Below, piece by piece: positions 19,226-29,833 of a stretch of 64,000 nucleotides of DNA. The stretch is from Streptomyces griseus subsp. griseus (lineage in GTDB: Bacteria > Actinomycetota > Actinomycetes > Streptomycetales > Streptomycetaceae): the NCBI RefSeq assembly GCF_003610995.1, contig NZ_CP032543.1, positions 5,332,001 to 5,396,000 on the forward strand. The letters are read 5' to 3'. The notes beneath the pieces are model-generated. The model saw only the letters and a program-made list of their open reading frames with translations, had not been told where the DNA came from and made no database searches. The stretch's first letter is position 1. Every line of letters begins with the position of its first letter. The position numbers and the translations under genes are program-made.

Positions 19226-20698
19226 CTAGCCCTGTCTCCGGTACGGCTCCCAGCCCCGCAGCTCGTCGTCGCGCGGGGCGAGCACGAGGGCCGGGGCGCC
19301 GGGCCCGAAGAACCGCACCGGCCGGTCCGCGTCCCAGGACGGCCACCCCGGAGCACCTGTCGTCGCGAAGTCGACCCACGCCCGGTGCATCGCGTCCGCC
19401 AGCTCCTGCGGGGCGTCCGGGCCGGTCAGGGCCACCGTGTCGGGGTGGGCGAGCGTGTCGAAGACGAAGCCCAGCTCCAGCGCGTGACAGGCACCGAGCC
19501 GCTGTACGGGGGAGGGCCAGCCGAACTCGTAGACGTACGTCGACCCCGGGGCCCCGGCCCGCGCGTCGGCCAGCTGGTTGAGCGGGACCCGCAGCAGCAG
19601 GTCCGTCGCGAGGGCGCCGAGGATTTCGCCGGGGGTGGCGTCGGGGCGGTTGGCCCGGTAGGTGCGGGCGGTCGCGTTCGGGACCTTGAACTTCAGCAGC
19701 GCCAGGCGCAGCTTCAGCCGGCTGAGCCGTTCGGTCAGGCCGCCGGGGACGAACCAGAGCCGGTACTCCTCGGTGTTCGTGCCCATCAGCAGATCGATCC
19801 CGGCCGCCCCGCCCGCCCGCAGCGCGTCGGCCGGGTCCTGGATCAGCAGCTCGCCGTCGACCACGAGCTGGAAGGAGTTGCGGCCGGTCAGCGGGTTGCC
19901 GCCGCTCGTCACCTCGGTCTGCGCGGTCAGCAGGGCCTCCGGATCCACGGCGGCCAGCGCGGCGGCCGTGGCGGGGACGCCGAGCCGCTCGGCGATCAGC
20001 TCGGTCGTCCCGCGCGCGGCCTCCGGGGTGAGCGCGGCGGGCGCCCCGCTCTGGAGCACCGCCCGCCGGAACAGCCCCGCCGCCCGGTCCGTGGCCAGCA
20101 GGGCGGCGATGCTCACCGCCCCCGCCGACTCCCCGGCCACCGTCACCCGGTCCGGGTCGCCGCCGAACCCCGCGATGTTGTCCCGCACCCACTCCAGGGC
20201 GGCCAGCTGGTCCAGCAGCCCCCGGTTGGCGGGCGCGTCCGGGAAGAGCCCGAAGCCCTCGACACCCAGGCGGTAGTTGACGGAGACGAGCACCACCCCG
20301 TCCCGGGCGAACGCGGCCCCGTCGTACACCGGCACCGCCGATGAGCCGTGCACCAGCGAGCCGCCGTGGATCCAGACGAGTACGGGAAGCCCCTCGGTCC
20401 CCGGTGGAAGCGAGGGCGTCCACACATTGAGGTTGAGCCACTCCTCGCCCGCCACCGCCGGGTCCGGCAGCAGCCGGTCCAGCGGCGGGGCGTAGGGGCG
20501 CTTGGGGGCGGTGGGCCCGAACGTGAGAGCGTCGCGCACGCCCTCCCACGGCTCCGGCGGCTCCGGCGCGCGGAACCTCCGGGCGCCCACCGGCGCAGCC
20601 GCGTACGGAATGCCGCGGAAGACCGCGACACCCCGCTCCACCGCACCGCGCACCGTGCCCTGCACGGTCCTGGCCATGGCCTCCACGATGTCGGACAT
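19226..20698 (-). CDS. Carboxylesterase/lipase family protein (type B)
   Basis: 490 aa from ATG 20698, with GAGAGGGG about 10 bases upstream. The catalytic Ser sits in GESAGA (about residue 191). The oxyanion segment WIHGGSLVHG, the acid in GTNTEEYRL and the His in the CHALELGFVF region complete the alpha/beta-hydrolase triad. No signal peptide is visible, so the enzyme is probably cytoplasmic. It hydrolyses carboxylic esters; the type B family includes para-nitrobenzyl esterase-like proteins. The natural substrate is unknown. It has no operon partner: the downstream side is the transposase remnant, and upstream lies a probable gene relic. Confidence 0.9.
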   Translation of the reverse strand: MSDIVEAMARTVQGTVRGAVERGVAVFRGIPYAAAPVGARRFRAPEPPEPWEGVRDALTFGPTAPKRPYAPPLDRLLPDPAVAGEEWLNLNVWTPSLPPGTEGLPVLVWIHGGSLVHGSSAVPVYDGAAFARDGVVLVSVNYRLGVEGFGLFPDAPANRGLLDQLAALEWVRDNIAGFGGDPDRVTVAGESAGAVSIAALLATDRAAGLFRRAVLQSGAPAALTPEAARGTTELIAERLGVPATAAALAAVDPEALLTAQTEVTSGGNPLTGRNSFQLVVDGELLIQDPADALRAGGAAGIDLLMGTNTEEYRLWFVPGGLTERLSRLKLRLALLKFKVPNATARTYRANRPDATPGEILGALATDLLLRVPLNQLADARAGAPGSTYVYEFGWPSPVQRLGACHALELGFVFDTLAHPDTVALTGPDAPQELADAMHRAWVDFATTGAPGWPSWDADRPVRFFGPGAPALVLAPRDDELRGWEPYRRQG

Positions 20699-20960
20699 GG
20701 TGTGTGCCAACCCCTCTCGCGGTGCGGTGGTGGAGCGCCTGCTTCAGGTGGACCAGCCCGTCCGTCGTCACGGCCGGGCGGCCCTTCGTACCGACCACCA
20801 CGATCTTGACCGTGTGCTTGGCACTGGTCGGCCGGGACTGTGGCCGGATCGCGTCCCGGTACTTGGTGGTGGACGACTTCAGTCCACCGTGGCGGCCTTC
20901 TTGCTGTCGACATGGACGTATGCCTGCCCCATGGTGGCCGCCCGCGACACCACCCAGGCG
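20699..20960 (-). pseudogene. Probable relic of a coding gene, unidentified
   Basis: The 385-bp gap between the carboxylesterase and the terpene synthase contains protein-like sequence on the minus strand in two frames. From about 20959 one frame reads TMGQAYVHVDSKKAATVD and then stops. A second frame continues with KYRDAIRPQS and KHTVKIVVVGTKGRPAVTTD toward 20701. Together they look like one gene broken by a frameshift. I do not recognise the family. The remainder (20961-21083) shows only short GGTGC-rich repeats. Confidence 0.35.
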
Positions 20961-21083
20961 GCTGACCGGCCGTGAACGTCCAGGTCAGGCCGCCCTCCAG
21001 GCGCTGGCCACTTCGCGGGTGCCGTGGGGTGCCGCGCGGTGTTGTGCGGCGCCAAGGGGTGCTGTGGGTGGCGCAGGGTGCTC

Positions 21084-22514
<1,431 letters not shown>

Positions 22515-23849
22515 TCAGGTGCGCTTGAAGAACTCGATCTCCCCCAGCGCGATCGGGCGTCCCCGGACCTGGCCGGCGGCCTCCCGCAGGACGAGCTGGA
22601 CGGAGACGACATCGCTGATGCCGGTCCGTACCGTCTGCTCGCCCGGCTTGTCGTTGAGCGTCAGCTCCTTCTCGTGGACGGTGCCGTCCGCCGTGGTGAC
22701 GATCAGCTCCGCCCGGGTCGGCCGAGGCTCCCGCCGGAACTCCTCGGGCTCCTTGGACGCCCCGGTGTGCAGGACCACCCCGACCAGCCGGAACGGCGTA
22801 CCGAAGGTGCACGTCAGCGATGCGCCCAGGGCGGGCGCGCCCCAGTATTTGTTGGTCACTCCGTCGATGGCCGCGCCTGCCGGATGACCGGGGGCGGCAC
22901 CGCTCGCACTCACCCCGGAAGGGCTGATCTCCGCCGTGCCGCCGAGCTTGTCCCGGACGTCCTCGAAGAGCACGCGCCCGGCCGGCAGGAACAGGAAGCC
23001 CAGGAAGAGCAGCCCGACGACCGCCAGGATCAGCAGGATCCGCCGCAGCGCCCGGCCCGACCGGACCCGCACCCGGCGGCGGAACGGCCACACCGTGCGC
23101 CACCACGGCAGGGGTGCGGGCTCCTCCCTGGCCAGCAGGGGTGTCGCACAGCGGCGGCAGAACCGGCGCCCGGGGAGGTTCGGGGTCCCGCAGGCCGGAC
23201 ACGGCGGCCCGTCCGGCGCCTCGTCCTCCTCCACCGGCCGCACGACAGGCCGCCGCGCCACGGGCTTCGCCGGCTGAACGGCCCCGATGGGCGCCTCGGC
23301 CGGGGGCTCCGCCCGGGACGGAGCGGCGGGCGCCGCAGGGCGTACCGGGGCGGGCTGTTGCGGTGGTACGGGGGTGGGGTGGGCAGCCGTCGGCGCGGCG
23401 CCCGGACGGGGCGGGGGTGGCGGTGTCGGCGTCGGTGTCGCGGGAGGCGTGGGGTCCGCCGTCGGGCGCGGGGGCACGACGGGGGGAGCGGGGGGTGCGG
23501 TGATCGGAGGTGCCGGTGCCTCCGGCTCTGCTGAAGGTGCTGAAGTTGTGGGTGCTGCCGGTGCTGTCGGTTCCGTGACCGGAGCGGGTACGGGGTCCGG
23601 CGCGGCACGCCGCTCGCGTACGGGCTCCGGTGCGCGCTCCGGCTCCGGATCCGGTTCGGGCGCGGGCGCACGCTCCGGCTCCCGCCTACGCTCGGGCGCC
23701 GGCTCTGTTTCCGGCTCCGGAATGGGCTCCGGATCCCGTGTCGCCGAAGCGCGTCGAGGCTCCGTCGACCACCCCAGATACGACCCGCAGTTGCCGCAGA
23801 AATCATCGTCCTCGCGGTTCGCCGTACCGCACGCCGGACACGAGCGCAT
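22515..23849 (-). CDS. CIS-linked zinc-ribbon, transmembrane and discoidin-like protein (candidate effector)
   Basis: 444 aa from ATG 23849, 4 bases after the stop of the gpI-like gene, so it is the last gene of the CIS operon. Domains in order: zinc ribbon CPACGTANREDDDFCGNCG (residues 4-22); a long Pro/Glu/Ala-rich disordered region; a second zinc ribbon (CPACG...CRRC, about 210-235); one transmembrane helix (about 266-290); and a C-terminal beta domain with DGVTNKYWGAP, resembling discoidin/NADase-type glycan-binding modules. From memory, the published S. coelicolor effector CisA has a comparable membrane segment and cluster position; I could not check this. It may be loaded in the tube or sit in the membrane as a docking partner. 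Confidence 0.75.
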   Translation of the reverse strand: MRSCPACGTANREDDDFCGNCGSYLGWSTEPRRASATRDPEPIPEPETEPAPERRREPERAPAPEPDPEPERAPEPVRERRAAPDPVPAPVTEPTAPAAPTTSAPSAEPEAPAPPITAPPAPPVVPPRPTADPTPPATPTPTPPPPPRPGAAPTAAHPTPVPPQQPAPVRPAAPAAPSRAEPPAEAPIGAVQPAKPVARRPVVRPVEEDEAPDGPPCPACGTPNLPGRRFCRRCATPLLAREEPAPLPWWRTVWPFRRRVRVRSGRALRRILLILAVVGLLFLGFLFLPAGRVLFEDVRDKLGGTAEISPSGVSASGAAPGHPAGAAIDGVTNKYWGAPALGASLTCTFGTPFRLVGVVLHTGASKEPEEFRREPRPTRAELIVTTADGTVHEKELTLNDKPGEQTVRTGISDVVSVQLVLREAAGQVRGRPIALGEIEFFKRT

Positions 23850-23853
23850 CGCG

Positions 23854-24441
23854 TCAGCCTTCCGTCTCGTCGGTCGTCCCGGGCGCCTGCTCCGGTGGGC
23901 CCGGCAGGATCTCCACCCGGCAGGTGAGGTGGACGGGGCACGAGGCCGTGACGACGTCCAGGACCCGGTCCGCGTCCACCGTGACCCCGGGGGCCACCGG
24001 CCAGACGCGTACGAACAGTTCACCGGTCGGGGCCGGAGGCAGAGCCGTACCGGACTCGGACGACCAGGCCACGCCCCCACCGTCCCGCACATCGGCGTGG
24101 ACGCCGAAGCAGAGCCGGAGGTGCTCCACCAGACCGCGCCGGGTACCGCGCCACCGGTGCAGCTCCACCGCCCGCGCCACCACGGCCCGTTGCAGCTCCG
24201 GCGGCCAGGTCGGGTCGATGGACGCGCCCACCCAGGTCGCCAGCCACGGCAGGAAGTCGGCCGGGGCGAGCGCCGGGTCGAAGTAGGCGGGCAGGTTGTC
24301 CAGGGTGGACAGGACCGGCGCCAGGACCGTGTCGAGGCCCGCCGTGAAGCGCTGGGCCAGGTCGTCGTCGGCGTACAGGGCGGGCAGCAGTTCGCCGATC
24401 GGGTAGCGGCTCGGCAGCCCGGGTACGGCGGCCCGGCTCAT
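23854..24441 (-). CDS. CIS baseplate protein, phage tail gpI-like
   Basis: 195 aa. A phage tail protein I-like region is recognisable: LPALYADDDLAQRFTAGLD and the segment around LPWLATWVGASIDPTW, both typical of the TIGR02242-type tail proteins found in CIS clusters (Afp12-like). It should be a wedge component of the baseplate. Its start overlaps the gpJ-like gene by 4 bp (24438-24441), so the two are translationally coupled. Confidence 0.85.
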   Translation of the reverse strand: MSRAAVPGLPSRYPIGELLPALYADDDLAQRFTAGLDTVLAPVLSTLDNLPAYFDPALAPADFLPWLATWVGASIDPTWPPELQRAVVARAVELHRWRGTRRGLVEHLRLCFGVHADVRDGGGVAWSSESGTALPPAPTGELFVRVWPVAPGVTVDADRVLDVVTASCPVHLTCRVEILPGPPEQAPGTTDETEG

Positions 24442-26399
24442 ACGCCCTCACCCGGCCCGCTCGCCGTGACGATCACCTGGTGCTGGTGGGAGAAGACCAG
24501 CGCGCCCGGAGCCACGTCGATCCGGTCCACCGCGCCCCCGCGCCGCCCGGAGATCGGGTCGGCCGGGAAGAGCCGGACGTCCTCGACCAGCCCGGCGCCC
24601 CGCACCCCTTGGAGCACGGCGAACACCTCCCCGTACTGCACCGGCCGCCCGAACGGCCACCCCGCACCGTCCGCACCGCCGCGCAGCGGGTCGATATGGC
24701 GGAACAGTGCCTCCAGCGCCTCCGCGCGCACCCGGTCCACGTCGGCCGGGGCCGCGACCAGCCGGGCGACCACGGTGACGCCCTGGTAGGCGGGCGGCTC
24801 CACGACCAGCCGGGTGCCCACCAGACGGCGCTCGTCCAGGCGTTCCGACACGGCCGCGAGCACCGGGTCGGAGGGGATCAGCTGCTCGAACCGCAGGTGG
24901 CCGCCCTCGTCGGGGACCGCGTCCGGCACCACCAGGACGCGTACGGCACCGGCCTCACCCGCCACGGCCGGCAGACACCGGACCCGGCGCAGGGAGGGGG
25001 CCGCCTCGCGGGCGATGACCTCGTAGTCCCGTGCGGTGACGGCCCGTTCCTGCACCCGCAGGATGTTGGGCGCGCGCACCTTGGCGTTCTCGACGGTCTC
25101 GCCGTCCACGCCCCCGGTCGCCGCCTCACGGTTGTCGACCCCCGCGACGTACGGGACCGAGCTGCGCAGCACGGAGATCGCGTTCCGGGCCACGTTCCCG
25201 GCCGACCCGCCGCCCGTGCGGTAGCGGGGGACGCGGAGCTGGGCGCCCTTCTCCGGGACGGCGCCGTACGCGCGCATCGTGCCGTCCGGCTCCCGCACCT
25301 CCGGCGGGAACGCGAACTCCCCGGAGACGGCGTCGATCCGGACGTGCCGGTCGCCGGGCGAGGAGGTGCCGAAGTGCTCCACGGGCGTCCAGACCTGCCA
25401 GCCCTCGGCGGTCGACACCTGGACCACCGGCGGCTCCCCGTCCATCAGCAGCGGCACCCGGTTCACCGAGAACCGCTGCCCGGCCACGCCCTCGGAGACC
25501 CCGAGGGGCACGTCGACGACGGTCTCCGCGTGTTCGACGGCGGCCGTACCGCCCACCGTGAAGACCTCGGCCTCCCGGATCGTCGGCGACTCGGAGTAGA
25601 ACGGCTGGCCCGGCTCGGGCGGCGTCACCCGGCAGCGCAGCCACCCCGCCCGCGTACCGGCGACGACGGACGCGGTGTGCCCGGCCGGGACGAACACGAT
25701 GACCTCGCCGGGCCGGTTGAGCCCGCCGGTGGTGTCGTCACCGGTCGCGCACTCCACCCAGCGCGCCCCGTCCCACGCCTCCCAGACCAGCGGCGGCTGA
25801 CGCGGGTCGACGCCCACCCCCTCCACCCGGCTGTCCAGGCGTACGGCGACGACGCAGCGCGGTACGGCGGTGGGCAGCCCGAACAGCATCGCGTCACCCG
25901 GCTCCGGGCGCGGCGAGAAGCACGGGATGTCCTTGCCCGCTCCGAGCGGCCCGGTGCGGTCGGTCTGGTCGCCGGTCTTCGGCGCGGTGACCAGCCGGAC
26001 CAGCTCGCTCGGCACGATCGGCAGGTCCTCGGAGGTGGTGAACACCACCGGCTCCTCCGTCTCGCCGCGTGCCGTCGCCACCTCCGTACCGGCGGACAGG
26101 TGGACGGTCTCCGGCTGCGGTGCGGAGAGCCAGAAGTCGACCTCGGCGCGGGCCACGGTCGGCGGGAACAGGGTCACGCCGAGCAGGTCGAGGAAGGCCG
26201 CGTAGTTCTTGTCGGGCACCCGGTTCAGCCGGTACAGCAGCTGGTCGACCAGGTACGCGAACGTCTCGATCAGGGTGACCCCGGGGTCCGACACATTGTG
26301 GTCGGTCCACTCGGGGGAGCGCTGCTGGACGTACCGCTTCGCCTCGTCGACGAGCTGCTGGAAGCGGCGGTCGTCCAGGTTGGGGGAGGGGAGGACCAT
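24438..26399 (-). CDS. CIS baseplate assembly protein, gpJ-like
   Basis: 653 aa from ATG 26399, which overlaps the gp25 stop by one base; the longer open frame upstream runs through other genes. The N-terminal part (LDDRRFQQLVDEAKRYV, then NVSDPGVTLIETFAYLVDQ) is the hallmark of putative baseplate assembly proteins (TIGR02243, Afp11-like). Beta-rich domains follow, then a gpJ-type C-terminus with QERAVTARDYE. It should form the main baseplate wedge together with gpI and gp25. Order and coupling (gp25, gpJ, gpI) match other CIS and phage-tail loci. Confidence 0.9.
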   Translation of the reverse strand: MVLPSPNLDDRRFQQLVDEAKRYVQQRSPEWTDHNVSDPGVTLIETFAYLVDQLLYRLNRVPDKNYAAFLDLLGVTLFPPTVARAEVDFWLSAPQPETVHLSAGTEVATARGETEEPVVFTTSEDLPIVPSELVRLVTAPKTGDQTDRTGPLGAGKDIPCFSPRPEPGDAMLFGLPTAVPRCVVAVRLDSRVEGVGVDPRQPPLVWEAWDGARWVECATGDDTTGGLNRPGEVIVFVPAGHTASVVAGTRAGWLRCRVTPPEPGQPFYSESPTIREAEVFTVGGTAAVEHAETVVDVPLGVSEGVAGQRFSVNRVPLLMDGEPPVVQVSTAEGWQVWTPVEHFGTSSPGDRHVRIDAVSGEFAFPPEVREPDGTMRAYGAVPEKGAQLRVPRYRTGGGSAGNVARNAISVLRSSVPYVAGVDNREAATGGVDGETVENAKVRAPNILRVQERAVTARDYEVIAREAAPSLRRVRCLPAVAGEAGAVRVLVVPDAVPDEGGHLRFEQLIPSDPVLAAVSERLDERRLVGTRLVVEPPAYQGVTVVARLVAAPADVDRVRAEALEALFRHIDPLRGGADGAGWPFGRPVQYGEVFAVLQGVRGAGLVEDVRLFPADPISGRRGGAVDRIDVAPGALVFSHQHQVIVTASGPGEGV

Positions 26400-26923
26400 C
26401 AGCGGGCCTCTGCTTCCGACGCTTCCGAAGAACCCTCTTCGGACGGAATCGTGTAGAACGGGAAGACCAGGTTGCGCAGGTCGTTGGTGGCCCGCACGGT
26501 GTAGCGCACGTCGATGTAGAGCGTGCCCTCCTCGATGGCGTCGAACGCGATCACCACGTCCGTCACCTCGATGCGGGGCTCCCACCGCTCCAGGGATGTA
26601 CGGACCTCCTGGGCGATCCGCCCGGCGGTCGCGCCGTCGCCGGGCGCGAAGACGTAGTCATGGATGCCGCAGCCGAACTCCGGCCGCATCGGCCGCTCAC
26701 CCGGTGCCGTGCCGAGGATCAGCCCGATGGCCTCCTCGATCTCCTTGTCCCGCTCCACCAGGGCGATCCCGCCCGTGGCGCCGGTCCGCAGCGGGAAGCC
26801 CCAGCCGCGCCCGATGAACCCGCCGCCGCGCGCGATGTAACCGCCGCCGCTCCCGGTGTTTCCACCGCCGTTTCCGGTCCCGGTGTGTCCACCGACGCTC
26901 CCGGTGTATCCGTCGCCGCTCAC
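26399..26923 (-). CDS. CIS baseplate wedge protein, gp25/GPW family
   Basis: 174 aa from GTG 26923, overlapping the PAAR stop by 4 bp. The gp25 core is clear: EEAIGLILGTAPGERPMRPEFG (about residues 65-86) and the C-terminal beta region. The first 45 residues are a Gly/Thr-rich linker made of near-repeats (GGHTG, GGNTG, GGYIG-like), longer than usual for this family. Gp25 proteins link sheath to baseplate and nucleate sheath assembly. Confidence 0.88.
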   Translation of the reverse strand: MSGDGYTGSVGGHTGTGNGGGNTGSGGGYIARGGGFIGRGWGFPLRTGATGGIALVERDKEIEEAIGLILGTAPGERPMRPEFGCGIHDYVFAPGDGATAGRIAQEVRTSLERWEPRIEVTDVVIAFDAIEEGTLYIDVRYTVRATNDLRNLVFPFYTIPSEEGSSEASEAEAR

Positions 26924-27237
26924 ATCGGGCCCCCGATCAGGACGTTCAGCGCGCCGCTGATGATCGGCGCGCCGCAGGTGGTCTTGTCTCCCATCCGGGC
27001 GGCGGGCAGTCCGCCGATCAGTACGGGGCCGCCGATGGCCACGGCCGGGTTGGGCATGATCACGTTGCCCGGACCGAGCGCCGCGTGCGGGGGGACCACG
27101 CACACGTGCAGGCTCCCGGTGACGGCCGCGGGCCGGCCGCCGATCAGCACGGTGGCGACGGTCACCGCGCCCGGGGGCGGGGTGCCGATCACGCCGCCGT
27201 GGGCGGTGCTGTCGCCCGAGCGGGCTGCGGGGGGCAT
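26920..27237 (-). CDS. CIS spike-tip PAAR-repeat protein
   Basis: 105 aa. It begins with the PPAARSGDSTAHGG segment typical of PAAR proteins and continues through repeated short beta units (VLIGGRPAAV, VLIGGLPAARMGD). It should cap the VgrG-like spike with a sharp, metal-stabilised tip. No C-terminal toxin extension is present. It is translationally coupled to the downstream gp25 gene and follows the VgrG gene by 61 bp. Confidence 0.9.
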   Translation of the reverse strand: MPPAARSGDSTAHGGVIGTPPPGAVTVATVLIGGRPAAVTGSLHVCVVPPHAALGPGNVIMPNPAVAIGGPVLIGGLPAARMGDKTTCGAPIISGALNVLIGGPM

Positions 27238-27298
27238 GGCCGGGGTTCTCCTTGCTGTGAGAATGATTGAGTGTCCGTCAGGGGGTATGCGTACGGGA

Positions 27299-29068
27299 TC
27301 AGTTGATGCGGATCAGCTTGGCCTTCAGTACGGCGAGCAGTCCACCGTTCACGGTGACCCCCGTCTTGCCGTTGATGGTCACCGAGCCTCCCTTGACCTC
27401 GACGTTCCCCGTACCGGCGTCGAGGGTGATGCCCGAGGAGGAGAGCGTCACGGAGCTCTGCGGCCGCTTGGAGCCGGGGGCGAAGACGGTCAGCGCGATC
27501 TCGTTCCTCCGTTCGTCCAGCGTGACCTCCATCCGCTTGTTCCCGCTGGCCAGCCGGACCCCCGACGGGCCGCGCGGAGTGTCCAGCAGCTCCAGCCGGT
27601 TGCCCGAACGGGACACCAGGGAACGGCGGTTGACCTTGCCGCTGGTCTTGTCGACGAGCGGCACGTCGTGCTCGGACGGCCGGTCGATCCCGTTGTACAG
27701 GCCGCCCAGCACATACGGGCTGTCCAGCAGCCCCTGCTCGAAGCCGACCAGCACCTCGTCGTTGACCTCGGGGCTGAAGACGCCGCCGCCGCCGTTGCCG
27801 CCCCACTGCACCGTACGGACCCAGTCGGTCACATAGGTGTCGTCCAGCCAGGGGAACTTCAGCCGCACCCAGCCCCGTTGGCCCCTGCCCTCGCGGATGT
27901 CGGTGACCACGCCGATGGCCAGCCCCGGCATGCGCGGACCGCGCGAGGGGGCCCCGCCGCCGGTCAGCCCGGCCAGGGAGCGGTCGGGCGAGGCGCTGAC
28001 GATCACGGTGGTGCGGTAGCCGCCGTCCGGTTCCAGGACGTGGTGGGCGGCGGTGGCGGTGTAGCGGCCGGAGAAGGTCGGGCCGACGTTGCCGAGGGCC
28101 ACGGGTGCCCCCGCGCGCAGCTGCGGGTTGCCGAACGCCACGGCCTCGATCTCGCCGAAGCCGGAGCTGACCTGGGCCGCCACCGCACCGGCGACGGCCG
28201 TGGTCTCCGCCTGGGTGCGGTACGGGGTGTCGGCGACGGTCACCCGGGCGCTCGCGCCGAACGCCCCGGACGCCACCGACGGGCTCATCCCGGGCGTCAC
28301 GGTCTCGCTGCGCACGGACTGCTCCCGTGCCACGAGCCGCGTCTTGGTGTCGACGTTCCAGCCGCGCACCTCCACATCGCCGGCCCCGTCCGCGCCGGTC
28401 ACGACGGCCCGCAGCGAGAGCAGGTTGTCCCCGTACTCCAGGACCATCGGATTCTTCGCGGCCCGGGTGTCGGGCGAGGGGGCCGAGGAGGCGGGCTTCG
28501 GCCGGGTGAACTGGAGCACGCCCTGGTCGTCCACCCGCACCTGCGCACCGCTCTCGGCCGCCAGATGCTGGAGGAACTCCCAATCGGAGACGTTGGGTTG
28601 GGTGAGCTGCTTGTACGTGATCGGCGCCGCCTCGACCTTGCCGCAGGTCAGCCCGGCGCCCGCCGCGACCTTGCGCACGATGTCCGCCGTCTTCATGTTC
28701 CGGTACGCCACCACCTTCCGGCCGCGCTGGAGCCGGTGCGCCTTGGAGAGGGCGCGGATGACGGTGAACGTGCCGGTGGTGTCGTGGTCCAGCTCGATCG
28801 CGGTGACCTCACCGGTGAACAGCCGCTCCCGGACCCGGTCCTGCACGGTGACGACGGAGATCTTCAGCGGGGTGCCGAGGGTGATCCCGCTGTCGCTCAG
28901 CAGATCGTGGTCCGGGTCCCGGTACATCAGCACGGCCGTGTCCGGCAGCCCGACGTTCTCGTCGACCACACAGCTCACCAACTGCGCGGCCCAGCCCAGC
29001 GGCAGCTCGGCGGGTATCTCCACGATCGGATCGGCGGCGAAGGACCGCCCCGGGGAGGCCTGGCTCAT
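27299..29068 (-). CDS. CIS spike protein, VgrG/gpD-like
   Basis: 589 aa. The N-terminal half resembles gpD/gp27-type hub domains (FTGEVTAIELDHDTTGTFTV, then NVSDWEFLQHLAAESGAQV). The middle has the gp5/OB-fold signature region (VRLKFPWLDDTYVTDWVR followed by NDEVLVGFEQGLLDSPYVLGG). The C-terminus is a beta-helix-like spike ending KLIRIN. It should be the trimeric hub and spike (Afp8-like). The start overlaps the LysM gene by 4 bp. Confidence 0.92.
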   Translation of the reverse strand: MSQASPGRSFAADPIVEIPAELPLGWAAQLVSCVVDENVGLPDTAVLMYRDPDHDLLSDSGITLGTPLKISVVTVQDRVRERLFTGEVTAIELDHDTTGTFTVIRALSKAHRLQRGRKVVAYRNMKTADIVRKVAAGAGLTCGKVEAAPITYKQLTQPNVSDWEFLQHLAAESGAQVRVDDQGVLQFTRPKPASSAPSPDTRAAKNPMVLEYGDNLLSLRAVVTGADGAGDVEVRGWNVDTKTRLVAREQSVRSETVTPGMSPSVASGAFGASARVTVADTPYRTQAETTAVAGAVAAQVSSGFGEIEAVAFGNPQLRAGAPVALGNVGPTFSGRYTATAAHHVLEPDGGYRTTVIVSASPDRSLAGLTGGGAPSRGPRMPGLAIGVVTDIREGRGQRGWVRLKFPWLDDTYVTDWVRTVQWGGNGGGGVFSPEVNDEVLVGFEQGLLDSPYVLGGLYNGIDRPSEHDVPLVDKTSGKVNRRSLVSRSGNRLELLDTPRGPSGVRLASGNKRMEVTLDERRNEIALTVFAPGSKRPQSSVTLSSSGITLDAGTGNVEVKGGSVTINGKTGVTVNGGLLAVLKAKLIRIN

Positions 29069-29787
29069 CGGCCGCCCTCCGCGAGGTGGTCTTCCATTCC
29101 CGGCACCAGGAGTTCACTGCCGGGGACCAACCGCATCGGGTCGTCGATGTCGTTGGCGTGCGCGATCGTCCGCCAGGCGGTGGCATCGCCGTACTCACGC
29201 CAGGCGAGCAGCGGCAGGCTGTCCCCGGCCACGACCCGGTGCGTCCGCCGGGCCTCCTTCGAACCCGAGGTGGGGTTCTGGCCGGCCGGATCGACGCTCG
29301 CCTCCTCGATGGAGAGGGAGCAGGTGGCGCGCAGCGGCTTCCCGTCCACGTCGAACAGGGTGTACGAGACGGAGAGGTTGGAGAGCACGCCGTCGAACGA
29401 GGTCGTCCTCGACGTGCCCCAGTCGAACCGCACCCAGGGGCTGGCGGGCGTCTTGCGCGCGAGGCTGGTCGGCGTGGGCACACAGGCGATCATCAGCTGC
29501 TCCACCGCCTTCTCCACGGAGTTGTCGTGAGTGGCGGTCGCGTCGAGGAAGACCTCCAGGGAGAGCGAGCGGGGCCCGCTCCCGACGAACTCGGGCAGCG
29601 CGGACTGCCCGGCCATCCGGGACGGAGTGCGCCGCCACTCGGTGCTCTTGCTCAGCGACAGCTTCGAGGGGTTGAACTGGAGGGTAAGCTGGGCGAGTTT
29701 GCCGCCGGGCTTGGCGCCGACGGTCGACGGCGGCTCCATGATGGTCAGTTGGGCGCGCGCACGGCTCGCACGGAGAGCGGGTGACAT
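29065..29787 (-). CDS. CIS tube-baseplate adaptor with LysM domain
   Basis: 240 aa. The N-terminal region (LTLQFNPSKLSLSK, then RSLSLEVFLDAT) matches the phage gp53/Afp7-like adaptors that join inner tube and hub. The C-terminal 55 residues are a LysM-type module (RTHRVVAGDSLPLLAWREYGD). In phage and CIS baseplates this LysM domain grips the hub rather than peptidoglycan. It precedes and overlaps the VgrG gene by 4 bp. Confidence 0.9.
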   Translation of the reverse strand: MSPALRASRARAQLTIMEPPSTVGAKPGGKLAQLTLQFNPSKLSLSKSTEWRRTPSRMAGQSALPEFVGSGPRSLSLEVFLDATATHDNSVEKAVEQLMIACVPTPTSLARKTPASPWVRFDWGTSRTTSFDGVLSNLSVSYTLFDVDGKPLRATCSLSIEEASVDPAGQNPTSGSKEARRTHRVVAGDSLPLLAWREYGDATAWRTIAHANDIDDPMRLVPGSELLVPGMEDHLAEGGR

Positions 29788-29833
29788 GGAGTTCCTCCTT
29801 CCGGGTCTGCGGGGACGGTCAGGCGGTGGTCCA

